A DNA stretch of 64,000 bases from an uncultured Selenomonadaceae bacterium (GCA_937902665.1 CALELM010000046.1:1-64000); one strand, 5' to 3'; counted from the first letter of the stretch, positions 33,899 through 43,068 are shown. Numbers and translations are program-made. Notes: generated by a model not told the origin, from the sequence alone.

Positions 33899-33904
33899 CG
33901 ATAA
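33878..33904 (+). promoter_or_regulatory. Sigma-28-like promoter upstream of flgM
   Basis: TAAG (33878-33881), 15 bp, TTCGATAA (33897-33904), compared with the flagellar consensus TAAA-N15-GCCGATAA. Feedback control of flgM by sigma-28 is well known in other bacteria. Confidence 0.5.
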
Positions 33905-33988
33905 ATAGTTAGAAGGATAGGGAAGTCCTGTTGAAGTTGAGCAAGGAATGGCAGCAAAAATCAGGAAAATGAGTGGGTGGTGAGGATC

Positions 33989-34273
33989 ATGCATATCAAT
34001 AGCAATATACAAGCAATAGCAGGAGCATATACAGTAAATGCATCACATTCCATGAAACGCATGTCTGCAATGGGCAGGACAGACGTAAGGGATGAAGTAC
34101 ATATTTCCAGTGATGGGCAGAGCTTCAGCAGTATGCTGAAGAAATTGAAGGGAATGGATGATGCGCGTCCGGACAAGGTGGAATTTTACACGAAGGCAAT
34201 CGAGGATGGGACATATGACGTTTCCTCGGCAAATATCGCAAGCAGGATGCTTGGCTTTCCGGTCGGCTATTGA
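33989..34273 (+). CDS. flgM: Anti-sigma-28 factor FlgM
   Basis: FlgM binds and holds back the flagellar sigma factor until the hook is complete and FlgM is exported. The 94-residue protein ends with the FlgM helix region VEFYTKAIEDGTYDVSSANIASRML. The N-terminal half is polar and probably disordered, as in the family. GGTGG lies 8 nt before ATG 33989; a GTG at 33977 is possible. The stop overlaps the region before flgN. Confidence 0.85.
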   Translation: MHINSNIQAIAGAYTVNASHSMKRMSAMGRTDVRDEVHISSDGQSFSSMLKKLKGMDDARPDKVEFYTKAIEDGTYDVSSANIASRMLGFPVGY

Positions 34274-34284
34274 TGGAGGACACT

Positions 34285-34767
34285 ATGTGGCAGGAATTCA
34301 TGGGGATTTTGCAGCAGATGGTTTCCATTTATGAGGAACTGGAGACCTTGGGCAGGAAAAAGCGAGAGCATCTTGTGGTGCTGAATCTTGCGGCACTGGA
34401 CAAGATTTTGGAGAAGGAGAACGTTTGCGCAAGGAAAATTGCCGGACTGGAAAAGGAAAGGCAAAAGGTTTTCTTGAAGCTGGCGTGTGCAGAAAAACGG
34501 CTGCGCCCCAATATGAAGATGAGTGATATGCTGGAGCTTGTTCCTGCTGATTTGCAGGAACGGTTTTCGTCTCTGCAGGAAGCCTTGACCTCGGCAGTCG
34601 ATCGGGTGAAAAAGGATGAGAAGGAAACCTCCCTTCTGGTGCATGGTGCGTTGGATGCTGTCAATATTCAGCTGAACCGCATTGGCGGGACAAGGGTGGA
34701 GCCTGCCTACGGGAGCGGCGGGCAGGATGTTGTGTCACATCGAAAAAATTTTGAGTTTCGTGCATAG
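34285..34767 (+). CDS. flgN: FlgN family export chaperone
   Basis: FlgN escorts hook-filament junction proteins FlgK and FlgL to the export gate. This 160-residue, mostly helical protein (MVSIYEELETLGRKKREHLVVLNLAALDKILEKE) has the FlgN layout and ends with YGSGGQDVVSHRKNFEFRA, like the typical family tail. GGAGGA is 5 nt before ATG 34285; two other in-frame starts lie within the flgM stop region. Confidence 0.8.
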   Translation: MWQEFMGILQQMVSIYEELETLGRKKREHLVVLNLAALDKILEKENVCARKIAGLEKERQKVFLKLACAEKRLRPNMKMSDMLELVPADLQERFSSLQEALTSAVDRVKKDEKETSLLVHGALDAVNIQLNRIGGTRVEPAYGSGGQDVVSHRKNFEFRA

Positions 34768-34826
34768 CATGAGGGCTTGTTGGAGATAGGTGCCAGCAAG
34801 TCTGGGACAGATATGGGGATATTGCA

Positions 34827-35297
34827 ATGAAGGATGCTGTCAAGGTTATTCGGAGAGAGATGCTTTTGCTCTGTCAGCTGGGCAAGGTTATGGATGGATT
34901 GAACGAGGCACTGCTTCGGCGGGCGGATGCGGCAGGTGTGAGGAATTCCGTGAGGCAGATGGAGGCAATGCTGTCTGAGCTGGGACAAGCAGAAAAGGAT
35001 CAGCGACAGTTTTTGGAGACGAAGTCGCAGAATGATATGCATGGCTTTGTGAAGGCGCAGCCCGCTTCTCAGGAAAAAGATGCGGTCGAGCGCCTTCTTT
35101 TGCAGGTGGGCAACCTGCAAAATGACCTGAAAAGGAAACGTGCGGAAATAGAGAAGTTGTTGAAGAACGAAAAGAAATTCGTGGATTATAATATCAACGT
35201 GATGAATCAGACGCAGGCAGGGAGTATTTACGGGCCTCCGGGAGGCTCGTCCGTGGAGCTGATGCGGGGAAGAAAGATGTTTGAGGCAGATGTCTGA
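34827..35297 (+). CDS. Second FlgN-like protein in tandem
   Basis: A 156-residue helical protein (KVIRREMLLLCQLGKVMDGLNEALL; NDLKRKRAEIEKLLKNEKKFVDYNINVMNQ) ending IYGPPGGSSVELMRGRKMFEADV, a tail that echoes the FlgN just upstream. It directly precedes flgK. It could be a duplicated chaperone with divided duties (one for FlgK, one for FlgL), or a structural helper; sequence similarity between the two is weak outside the tail, so the family call is tentative. Confidence 0.6.
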   Translation: MKDAVKVIRREMLLLCQLGKVMDGLNEALLRRADAAGVRNSVRQMEAMLSELGQAEKDQRQFLETKSQNDMHGFVKAQPASQEKDAVERLLLQVGNLQNDLKRKRAEIEKLLKNEKKFVDYNINVMNQTQAGSIYGPPGGSSVELMRGRKMFEADV

Positions 35298-35333
35298 AGG
35301 GTTCATGCGCAGTAAGGGAAATGAGGGAGAAAA

Positions 35334-37007
35334 ATGAGTTCAACGTTTGGCGGATTCAATACGGTAGTGCGAGGAATCGCAGGCAATCAGCTTTCATTAA
35401 ATACAGTAGGGCATAACCTGTCGAATGCGGCAACAGAGGGGTATTCCAGACAGAGCGTAAATCTCATATCGGTGAGCGGGCAAAAGGTCTCAACGGCTTA
35501 TGGCGAGGCTATTTTGGGGAATGGCGTGGATTCCATGTCCATTACGCGTGCGAGAAATATCTATGCGGATCGCCAATATTGGGATGAGAGTTCCACGAAA
35601 AGCTATTATGAGACCACGCAGGTGAATTATGACAAGCTGGAATCCATTTTCAATGATACGGACAAGACCGGTCTCAAGCAGGCAATGGAGGAATTTTACC
35701 AGTCATGGGTATCGCTTTCCAATGCGGCAAGCGATGGTCCGACCCGCACGACTGTTGTAGAAAAAGGTACGACGGTAATCGACCGCTTGCAGACGGCTGT
35801 GGCGCAGTTGCAGGATCAGATTGTTGCAAACTACAAGGACTTGCAGAATTATACGCAAAAAACAAACGAGCTTGCGGGGCAGGTGGTGCTGCTTAACCGC
35901 AATATCATGATGGCTGAGTCGAGCGGCGGATCGGCAAATGACCTTCGGGATCAGAGGGATGCCGTCATTGATGAGCTTTCGCAGTATGTGGACGTGACGG
36001 TCTATGAGGATGACAGGGGCATGTATTCCGTTGTTTCCAATGGCGTTTCCTTGGTGAACGGAATCAGCAAGCTGACCTTGAAGATATCGGATCCCATCAA
36101 CAATGTGAAATATGGCATCACGGACTATAATGTGGAAATCGTGGAATCGGGCATCAACTTCCGTTCGGAAAACGGGAAATTGCGAGCCTTGACGGATACG
36201 ATTGCAGAGGACAAGGGATATATTGACAACATGGTTGATATAGCGGCAACCTTGATGACGACCTTTAATGAGCAGCATCAGAGAGGTGCCGGCATGGACG
36301 AGGCTCGCACGGGGGGCATCAACTTCTTTGGGGATGAGCAGATGACCTACCGATGGGACAATGACAAGCAGTGTATCATGGCTGTGCCAACGAGGATTTC
36401 CCAAACGGCTGTGCCGGATCCTGCAGACAGCAAAATTACGAACTACACAATCACGAAGACCTTCGATCCAGCAAAGGAAGAGCAGATTTCAGGCGTTTCC
36501 ATTGTCAATGCACTTTGCATATCAAGACAGATTTCAGAGGTGGGCGGGCAGTTCAAGATTGCTGCTAGCACGATTGAAAACTTGATGGCGCCGACCGTAT
36601 CGGGAAATACGGAAACCTATACCTATACCTCCGATGATTTGGGCGGTACCGGTGATGGCACGAATGCAGTTGACATCAGCCTCTTGTTCAATACGGCACA
36701 GGCCTCAACCAAGATTCCGGAGAACACAAGAGCGATTGGGACGGTGTCCCTGAACAACTATTATCAGGCAATCATGTCCAAGCTGGGGGCAGATTCGGAA
36801 GCTATGGACACCAAGGCAGAGGCACAGGACAAGCTGATTACGCAAATCACGACATGGCGTTCGGAAACGGCGGGCGTTGACTGGAACGAGGAGCTGACGC
36901 ACATGATTATGTTCCAGCAGGGCTACAGCGCATGCTCGCGCTGCCTGACAACGATGGACGAGATGCTGGACAAGCTGATTAACGGCACAGGCACGGTAGG
37001 CAGGTAA
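35334..37007 (+). CDS. flgK: Flagellar hook-associated protein 1
   Basis: FlgK forms the first hook-filament junction ring. The 557-residue protein begins STFGGFNTVVRGIAGNQLSLNTVGHNLSNAATEGYSRQ, the hallmark of FlgK, has LRDQRDAVIDELSQYVDV in the middle, and ends with the C-terminal helix NEELTHMIMFQQGYSACSRCLTTMDEMLDKLIN. GAGGGAG precedes the ATG. Normal length and arrangement. Confidence 0.95.
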   Translation: MSSTFGGFNTVVRGIAGNQLSLNTVGHNLSNAATEGYSRQSVNLISVSGQKVSTAYGEAILGNGVDSMSITRARNIYADRQYWDESSTKSYYETTQVNYDKLESIFNDTDKTGLKQAMEEFYQSWVSLSNAASDGPTRTTVVEKGTTVIDRLQTAVAQLQDQIVANYKDLQNYTQKTNELAGQVVLLNRNIMMAESSGGSANDLRDQRDAVIDELSQYVDVTVYEDDRGMYSVVSNGVSLVNGISKLTLKISDPINNVKYGITDYNVEIVESGINFRSENGKLRALTDTIAEDKGYIDNMVDIAATLMTTFNEQHQRGAGMDEARTGGINFFGDEQMTYRWDNDKQCIMAVPTRISQTAVPDPADSKITNYTITKTFDPAKEEQISGVSIVNALCISRQISEVGGQFKIAASTIENLMAPTVSGNTETYTYTSDDLGGTGDGTNAVDISLLFNTAQASTKIPENTRAIGTVSLNNYYQAIMSKLGADSEAMDTKAEAQDKLITQITTWRSETAGVDWNEELTHMIMFQQGYSACSRCLTTMDEMLDKLINGTGTVGR

Positions 37008-37034
37008 TTTCGGAAAGGGACAGGGGGAAGAAGG

Positions 37035-38354
37035 ATGGCAGTACGCGTAGCAAGCACGCAGATGGTATATGGGTACCAGCATTCACTGAACACGGCAAAC
37101 AATTTGCAGGAGGATCTCCTTCAGCAGGGAGACGGGAGCAAGCTGCATAATCCATCGGACAATTCAGTGGATTATACGAAGTACATGCGGTATATGACAT
37201 CTGCCAATGAGAACGATCAATACCAAAAGAATGTCAAGGCAGCAATTTCATGGATGAAGCAGTCGGATGCGGCGATGGTCAACATGACGGACATCATGCA
37301 GACCTTCATGGAAAAAACGACAGCTGCTGCGAACGATACGAACAACGTGGATGACTTTGCGGCAATCTCCAAGGAAATGCTGGCAGAGATTCAGGAATTG
37401 GTATCTCTCGGCAATACGCAGCAGGGTGACCGTTACGTTTTTGCAGGGCAGTCGGATACGACACAGCCGTTTTCCATTTCCACAGACCTGATTCAGCGCG
37501 GACTGACCAAGACACTGGACGAGAATCAGGCACGTTTTTTCACGACAGCGGATTCCTCAGGCGTGCTTTCCCAGATGCTGGAGCTTAAGGATGATGCAGG
37601 GGAAACGTATTACCTCAGCACGACAACTGGCAAGGTATATACAAAGCAGTTCATGGATTCCGGCTACAAGGATGTCTTGGCAACGGGTGCAACCAAGGTG
37701 CGCGATCAGGATGCTGTCGGGACTGTGGCGGATTTTGCGTCCGGGACGAAAAAGGTGTCGGATTATTTCAAGAATACCGGAGAAATCAAGGATCTTGCAA
37801 GCAGCCTGTCCATGACAACGGCGAGCGGAGATGTGACATTGAAATTTGCTACGCTGGGACAGCAGGTCGTTACTTTTACTGGCGATGAGAAGTATATTTC
37901 CATGGTCAAGCAGAACGGGACGACAGATCCCTCCTCTGATACAGTCAATGCAACGGCACAGGAGCTTTTTGGATCGGATATTTTCGATGATGCAAATTCT
38001 GGCAACAGGGTATCGGGATCGGCAATGCTGAACAATTTGCTTACGGTTTGCGCAAAGACCAAGGCGATGGACACGAGCTGGCTTTCTTCGGATGGGATGA
38101 CGGTTTCGGACAAGACCCATGCAACGACAATCAATGCAGAGACGAAAATGGGAGCGCGCAACCAGCTGTATTCGGCAGTTTCGACCATGCTGGACAATCA
38201 GGCGGAGATTATCACGGCAGATATTACGGAGGTCAGTGCTGCGGACGTGGCAAAGCTTTCCGTGAACCTGATGGAGGCACAGACGGTATTCAACCTCATG
38301 CTGTCCTTTGGTTCCCGTATTTTGCCGCAGTCTCTGGCGGATTATCTGCACTGA
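37035..38354 (+). CDS. flgL: Flagellar hook-associated protein 3
   Basis: Second junction protein (HAP3). The 439-residue protein starts VRVASTQMVYGYQHSLNTANNLQEDLLQQGDGSKLHNPSDN, related to flagellin's N-terminal helix, and has SLGNTQQGDRYVFAGQSDTTQPF, a FlgL signature. The C-terminal helix AKLSVNLMEAQTVFNLMLSFGSRILPQSLADYL closes the D0/D1 core. About 100 residues longer than many FlgL proteins, the extra length lying in the middle. It follows flgK by 27 nt. Confidence 0.93.
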   Translation: MAVRVASTQMVYGYQHSLNTANNLQEDLLQQGDGSKLHNPSDNSVDYTKYMRYMTSANENDQYQKNVKAAISWMKQSDAAMVNMTDIMQTFMEKTTAAANDTNNVDDFAAISKEMLAEIQELVSLGNTQQGDRYVFAGQSDTTQPFSISTDLIQRGLTKTLDENQARFFTTADSSGVLSQMLELKDDAGETYYLSTTTGKVYTKQFMDSGYKDVLATGATKVRDQDAVGTVADFASGTKKVSDYFKNTGEIKDLASSLSMTTASGDVTLKFATLGQQVVTFTGDEKYISMVKQNGTTDPSSDTVNATAQELFGSDIFDDANSGNRVSGSAMLNNLLTVCAKTKAMDTSWLSSDGMTVSDKTHATTINAETKMGARNQLYSAVSTMLDNQAEIITADITEVSAADVAKLSVNLMEAQTVFNLMLSFGSRILPQSLADYLH

Positions 38355-38444
38355 GGATTGGCGGAGAATGGATTTTTTCGTGCCTTTTTGATAAAATATA
38401 GGCAGTGGGAAAATTCGGAATTCTTTTAGGAAGGGGGGCTTGCG

Positions 38445-39029
38445 ATGGAGATACCTCGCTTGAACATACGGCATACATTGCCTCAAATCGGAATCAATAT
38501 GCACCTTGGCAAGCTGGAAACGACACCGATTCAGCCGGTGTATCACGGGTCATTCAAGCAGGCGAGGTGCAATCAGGGCGTAACCCTTTCCAAGCTGGAG
38601 ATTGATTCCTACCCGAGCCGCAAGGCTTACGGGCATTTGAGCGATGATGACTTTGCCAAAAAGTATGGGCAGCAGGGCTTCGAGGATTTAAAGAAGACTA
38701 CGTCAGCGCATACGCAGCAGGCATGGGACAATATTGACAATGCCGCAAAGCCGGGGAGCGGCAGGCCGATGAACATTTATGACCAGAAGCTTGCAGAGGA
38801 AATCAACAAGCAGCAGTACATGGCAACACAGATCATACCGGATCCCATTATCCATTTTACCCCGTGCCAAGTGAAGGGTGACATGGACTTGGCGAAGGAG
38901 ACTACGGACATCGAGGTGCAGCCTAAGGCGGAGTCACACTTTACGCCGGGGCAGGTGGAGACCTACCTGAAGCAAAAAGGGGACATTCAGCGCTGGGTGT
39001 CACAGGGCGAGTATGATATTTATGCTTAA
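38445..39029 (+). CDS. DUF6470 (YviE-like) protein of the flagellar operon
   Basis: A 194-residue protein of unknown function in the position of Bacillus yviE, between flgL and fliW. N-terminal IPRLNIRHTLPQIGINMHLGKLET is the typical start of the family; the C-terminus contains two similar lines, HFTPCQVKGDMDLAKETTDIEV and HFTPGQVETYLKQKGDIQRW, suggesting an internal repeat. No signal peptide or membrane segment. AAGGGGGG precedes the ATG. Confidence 0.75.
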   Translation: MEIPRLNIRHTLPQIGINMHLGKLETTPIQPVYHGSFKQARCNQGVTLSKLEIDSYPSRKAYGHLSDDDFAKKYGQQGFEDLKKTTSAHTQQAWDNIDNAAKPGSGRPMNIYDQKLAEEINKQQYMATQIIPDPIIHFTPCQVKGDMDLAKETTDIEVQPKAESHFTPGQVETYLKQKGDIQRWVSQGEYDIYA

Positions 39030-39093
39030 TTTGTTTGGGAAGGCTTCTTGTGTTTGCTAGGAAAAAATACATGAAAACTGGAGGGGAGTTTTG

Positions 39094-39540
39094 ATGCAGA
39101 AACTCAGTACCGCAAGATTTGGCGAGATTGAAGTGAAGGAATCGGAGATCGTTCATTTTGAAAATGGGATACCTGCTTTTGAGCAAGAGCATGAGTTTGT
39201 GATTATTCCATACGAAAAGGAAAGTCCGTATGTGTTCCTGCAATCCGTGCAGACTGCCGATTTGGCGTTCTTGATGACGAATCCGTTCCTGTTCTTTCCG
39301 GAGTACGAGTTTGAACTGGAGGATGCGGTTCAGGAAAATCTCGGAATTACCAAACAGGAGGATTTGTGTATCTATGTTTTGCTGACGATTCCAGCCGGCA
39401 AGGTCAGCGAAATGACAGCAAATCTGATGGCTCCCATCGTTATTCATGTTGAGAACCACAAGGCAAGCCAGATAGTGCTGGAACGCAGCCACTACACAAC
39501 GAAGCACAGGCTTTTTCCTGAAGTGAAGGAGGGTGCGTGA
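39094..39540 (+). CDS. fliW: Flagellar assembly factor FliW
   Basis: FliW binds flagellin; when flagellin is exported, FliW is freed and inhibits CsrA, allowing new flagellin translation. The 148-residue protein shows the family line ARFGEIEVKESEIVHFENGIPAFEQEHEFVII, then SPYVFLQSVQTADLAFLMTNPFLFFPEYEFEL, and VLLTIPAGKVSEMTANLMAPIVI. GGAGGGGAG precedes ATG 39094. It overlaps csrA by one base, matching the functional pairing. Confidence 0.95.
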   Translation: MQKLSTARFGEIEVKESEIVHFENGIPAFEQEHEFVIIPYEKESPYVFLQSVQTADLAFLMTNPFLFFPEYEFELEDAVQENLGITKQEDLCIYVLLTIPAGKVSEMTANLMAPIVIHVENHKASQIVLERSHYTTKHRLFPEVKEGA

Positions 39541-39764
39541 TGCTCGTTCTGACTAGAAAGCCACGTCAGCAGATCATGATAGGGGATAATATCGTGATCA
39601 ATGTTGTGGAGGTACAGGGAGACAATGTGCGCATTGCCATTGAGGCCCCAAGGGAAGTGAAGATTTATCGAGGTGAGATCTATCGGGAGATTCAGGAGGA
39701 GAACCAAAAGGCAGCTGCCTTCGTTCCGAAGGAACTGGATCTCAGTCAGGCTCTTCCACGCTGA
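39540..39764 (+). CDS. csrA: Translational regulator CsrA
   Basis: A 74-residue RNA-binding protein that blocks ribosome access at GGA motifs. It starts MLVLTRKPRQQIMIGDNIVI and has the RNA-binding end VKIYRGEIYREIQEEN with the essential arginine. AGGAGGG lies 7 nt before the ATG; the fliW stop overlaps the start (TGATG). Its expected target is the flagellin leader at 43069-43121 in this window. Confidence 0.95.
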   Translation: MLVLTRKPRQQIMIGDNIVINVVEVQGDNVRIAIEAPREVKIYRGEIYREIQEENQKAAAFVPKELDLSQALPR

Positions 39765-39833
39765 AGCGGGATGCGGAGCGTTTTGGAGGGAGTTTCGTTA
39801 GGGAAAACAAGACATATCTATGGAGGGATTATT

Positions 39834-40268
39834 ATGGTAGGCAAAATCGGTGATATGGTGTCTGCGGCAGTTGTGATTGGGGCAACCGAGCGGGCAGGCA
39901 GTGCCAGCACGGAAAATACGCAGAGCATGAATGCAGAGAATTACACAAGGGCAGAGAATGCAAATGAAGTGGATCTTCGGAAGATCGAGGAAAGCAACGA
40001 AGCAGATGCTGCCCAAGATGAAGAGCAGGACGAGGAACCCATGAGCGAGGAATCCGTCAGCCTCATGACGGATGAGCTGAATGAGCTGATGAGCCGCATC
40101 AACTGCAACCTCCACTTCAAGTATCACAAGGAGGTCAATATGCTTTCCGTCAAGATGATTGACAAGGGGACGGGAGAGCTGATCAAGGAAGTGCCGCCGG
40201 AGAAGATGATCAAGCACATGATCAAGGCGCAGGAGTGGCTAGGCGCATTCCTGGACAAGAAAGGGTAA
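39834..40268 (+). CDS. flaG: FlaG family protein
   Basis: The 144-residue protein has an acidic, probably disordered N-terminal half and a C-terminal FlaG domain: SRINCNLHFKYHKEVNMLSVKMIDKGTGELIKEVPPEKMIK. FlaG proteins influence filament length in several flagellates. Start ATG 39834, with TGGAGGG upstream; the frame extending to 39771 has no ribosome site. It lies between csrA and fliD as in many flagellar operons. Confidence 0.85.
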   Translation: MVGKIGDMVSAAVVIGATERAGSASTENTQSMNAENYTRAENANEVDLRKIEESNEADAAQDEEQDEEPMSEESVSLMTDELNELMSRINCNLHFKYHKEVNMLSVKMIDKGTGELIKEVPPEKMIKHMIKAQEWLGAFLDKKG

Positions 40269-40356
40269 TCCGTGACGGGCAGGAGAAACGCTGGCGGGTT
40301 TCCTGTTTCGGCATGGATAAGACATTTTATTGGCAGGAAAGGTTAGGGTGAAATCA

Positions 40357-42051
40357 ATGAGTGTGAATGGTATCTACGGCTTGTCTGGTTCCGGCATGGA
40401 CATTGATTCAATGGTCAAGGCAGGCATGCTGACGAAGCAGAACCAGTATGACAAGCTATACAAGACAAATACGAAAAACGAGTGGATGAAGGAAGCATAT
40501 ACAAATGTCTACAGTGACATGAACAAGTTTGCTATGTCCACGTTGTCGGATTTCAAGATGTCCTCTTTTACGGCCCCAATGACGGTCAGCACGTCCAATG
40601 CGGGCGTAGTGACGGCAACGGCAAATGCCGATGCCGCGCAGATGGCACATACGGTGGAGGTCGAGAGCCTTGCATCGAATGCTTACCTGATGACGACAGA
40701 CCATGTGCAGCGGGCAAAAGAAAATGCGGTTGGCTTTTCTTTGAAGGACGTGCTCTTTACTGAGGCGGAGCAGGCAGACTTGCTTGCAAAACTCAATGAT
40801 GGGACGCTTGACGGAGATGAAACGGCAATCAGCTTTCATGTTTCCTTGGGCGAGAATGCGACAGCTTCCTTGGATGCTGAGGGAAATCCCCTGCCGACGG
40901 AAACAACGATTTCTTTCAGCTACAAGGATTTGCTTACCAGTGAGCAGACGATGAATGATTTGGCAGATGCGTTCAATCAGAGCGGGATTGGGCTGAAGGC
41001 ATCCTATGATGCAACGAATGACTCGTTTTCCATCTACCAGAAGAATGGCGGCAGCAAGAATAAGATTGAGCTTACGCTGAACGACACGGATTCGGATGCT
41101 GTGAAGGGGAATGCGACAAAGCTTCTGGACAACCTGCATTTGGGCAAGGTGACGCAGGAGTCAACAACGACTGGCTTGTCGAGCAAACTCTCAGATCCTT
41201 TGACGATTGCTGGTGGTATCAAGGCGGAAGGTACGGATGGCGTGGTGAAGGTTGACGGCAGGACGTACACGACGGAAACAAGCAAGATCTCCGTTGGCAA
41301 TGTCCAGTACTCGCTGCTTGCGAAGGGAAGCTCTACCGTCAATATTTCGCAGGATACGGACAAGCTGGTAGACAACGTGAAGACCTTTGTTGAGGAATAC
41401 AACAAGATGATGGATTCCCTGATTGCCAAGTACAACGAGACGCAGTACAAGGACTATGGCGTGCTGACGAAGGCACAGGAAGAGGGCATGACGCAGGAGC
41501 AGATCACGAAGTGGAATGAGAAAGCAAAATCCGGTCTCCTGTACCATGACCAGAGACTGAGCAAGCTGATGACGCAGATCCGCGAGGCTTTCTATACGCC
41601 AGTGGAGGGTACGGGAAGCAAGTACAATACGATGATGTCCATTGGTCTTACATCATCCACGGATCAGGGGCATATCAAGCTGGACGAGGACAAGCTGAGG
41701 AAGGCCTTGGCAGCAGATCCGGATTGCGTCAGGAAGATTTTTACTGCCACGGGCGATGTGAATGTCAATGGGAAGCTGGAAACGGATTATGCCAAAGAGG
41801 GCGTGCTGAACCGCATGCAGGACAAGATTTTCAGCAATCTCAAGGATTTGAAGTCCTATGCGGGCGATAGCGCAAATGCAGAGGATGGCAGCGCGCTTGG
41901 CAAGATGATTATGGACATGCGCACGAAGATGAGCGATTTCAAGACGATGATGAGTGCCTATGAGACGAAGCTTTATGCGAAGTACGATGCTATGGAGCAG
42001 GCGATTGCCCGCATGAGCGGAATGTACAACTATATCATGGGCGGAAACTAA
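40357..42051 (+). CDS. fliD: Flagellar filament cap protein FliD
   Basis: FliD caps the growing filament and folds flagellin at the tip. The 564-residue protein has N-terminal GIYGLSGSGMDIDSMVKAGMLTKQNQYDKLYK, the FliD_N signature, the C-terminal domain with LTIAGGIKAEGTD and DNVKTFVEEYNKMMDSLIAKYNE, and ends KLYAKYDAMEQAIARMSGMYNYI, the usual coiled tail. FliS and FliT follow at once. Start ATG 40357 rather than the upstream TTG. Confidence 0.93.
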   Translation: MSVNGIYGLSGSGMDIDSMVKAGMLTKQNQYDKLYKTNTKNEWMKEAYTNVYSDMNKFAMSTLSDFKMSSFTAPMTVSTSNAGVVTATANADAAQMAHTVEVESLASNAYLMTTDHVQRAKENAVGFSLKDVLFTEAEQADLLAKLNDGTLDGDETAISFHVSLGENATASLDAEGNPLPTETTISFSYKDLLTSEQTMNDLADAFNQSGIGLKASYDATNDSFSIYQKNGGSKNKIELTLNDTDSDAVKGNATKLLDNLHLGKVTQESTTTGLSSKLSDPLTIAGGIKAEGTDGVVKVDGRTYTTETSKISVGNVQYSLLAKGSSTVNISQDTDKLVDNVKTFVEEYNKMMDSLIAKYNETQYKDYGVLTKAQEEGMTQEQITKWNEKAKSGLLYHDQRLSKLMTQIREAFYTPVEGTGSKYNTMMSIGLTSSTDQGHIKLDEDKLRKALAADPDCVRKIFTATGDVNVNGKLETDYAKEGVLNRMQDKIFSNLKDLKSYAGDSANAEDGSALGKMIMDMRTKMSDFKTMMSAYETKLYAKYDAMEQAIARMSGMYNYIMGGN

Positions 42052-42079
42052 TGTGCGGATGGTCTAGGGAGGACAGAGG

Positions 42080-42490
42080 ATGGTAAACGCAGCAGAAGCC
42101 TACAAGAGGCAGCAGATCATGACGGCGACGCCGGAAGCATTGACGCTGATGCTTTACAATGGATGCCTTAAATTCATTACGGAAGGCATGGAATACGTTG
42201 AGAAAAAGGATTACGAGCAGGCAAACATCACGCTTCAAAAGGCGCAGAACATCATTTCGGAGTTCCGCGTAACGCTGAAGATGGAATATGATATTGCAAA
42301 GCAGCTGATGCCGCTTTACAACTATACCTATGATCGCTTGGTAGAGGGCAACATGAAGAGCGATCTCAAGCAGCTGCAGGAGGCATACACCATCATCAGG
42401 GAGCTTCGGGATGCATGGGTGCTTGCCATGAAGAAGGCACGTCAGGAGCAGGGAACGAAGAACGTGCAGGGGAACAGCTATGTCGGATGA
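42080..42490 (+). CDS. fliS: Flagellin export chaperone FliS
   Basis: FliS binds the C-terminus of flagellin and stops premature polymerisation. The 136-residue protein has AAEAYKRQQIMTATPEALTLMLYNGCLKF and LMPLYNYTYDRLVEGNMKSD, both diagnostic. GGGAGGACAGAGG precedes the ATG. It overlaps fliT by 11 nt. Confidence 0.95.
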   Translation: MVNAAEAYKRQQIMTATPEALTLMLYNGCLKFITEGMEYVEKKDYEQANITLQKAQNIISEFRVTLKMEYDIAKQLMPLYNYTYDRLVEGNMKSDLKQLQEAYTIIRELRDAWVLAMKKARQEQGTKNVQGNSYVG

Positions 42491-42827
42491 TGCAATGAAG
42501 AGGGCAAAGGAAAACTGGGAGCTTTACTATACGCTGACGAAGGAGATGCTGAAGTATATCGAGGCTGCTGATATCGAGCAGTTTCTGGAGATAGAGAGGC
42601 AGAGGGCAGTCATCGTGGAGCGGATGAAGGAGCTTCCGGAGACGGAGACCTATCGGCAGACGGAGGAATGCAGGGAACTCGTTCAAGAGATCAAGCCCAT
42701 TGATATGCAGGTACTCTACAAGGCAAAGACTTGGCTCAACAAGAGCCGCCGCCAAAATGCGACGGTACATTCCTATGATCTGCAGCACGTCAACCCTATC
42801 GGAAATATTTTAAACAGAAAATACTGA
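42480..42827 (+). CDS. fliT: FliT-like flagellar chaperone
   Basis: A 115-residue helical protein (ENWELYYTLTKEMLKYIEAADIEQFLEIERQRAVIVERM) right after fliS. FliT proteins chaperone FliD. Sequence is poorly conserved in this family, so the call leans on size, helical character and position. Last gene before the flagellin promoter region. Confidence 0.72.
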   Translation: MSDDAMKRAKENWELYYTLTKEMLKYIEAADIEQFLEIERQRAVIVERMKELPETETYRQTEECRELVQEIKPIDMQVLYKAKTWLNKSRRQNATVHSYDLQHVNPIGNILNRKY

Positions 42828-42833
42828 AAACGC

Positions 42834-42860
42834 TTAAGGAAAGCCGGATATCTCCGATAT
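42834..42860 (+). promoter_or_regulatory. Sigma-28-type promoter P1 of flagellin
   Basis: TTAA (42834-42837), 15 bp, TCCGATAT (42853-42860). The CCGATAT core equals the Bacillus sigma-D -10 consensus. Confidence 0.7.
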
Positions 42861-42924
42861 ATGGGTAACAGGCGGGAGAGCTTAGGAAAAGCGAAAAGAA
42901 AAGCAAAAAAACTAAAAAAACCGC

Positions 42925-42951
42925 TTAACAAAATGGAAAATACTCCGATAT
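42925..42951 (+). promoter_or_regulatory. Sigma-28-type promoter P2 of flagellin
   Basis: TTAA (42925-42928), 15 bp, TCCGATAT (42944-42951). The layout CGCTTAA-N15-TCCGATATATGGGTA is the same as P1, 91 bp downstream, with unrelated spacer sequence apart from these blocks. Confidence 0.75.
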
Positions 42952-43068
42952 ATGGGTATAAGGTTCTCAAAGGTATTCCAAAGGTAATCAGCAGGCTTCT
43001 TGGAAGTTCAGGGATGGTCAGCTAGCAGCCGGACAGGGGCGGACATCAGCTTGCTATTATAAAGTCAG

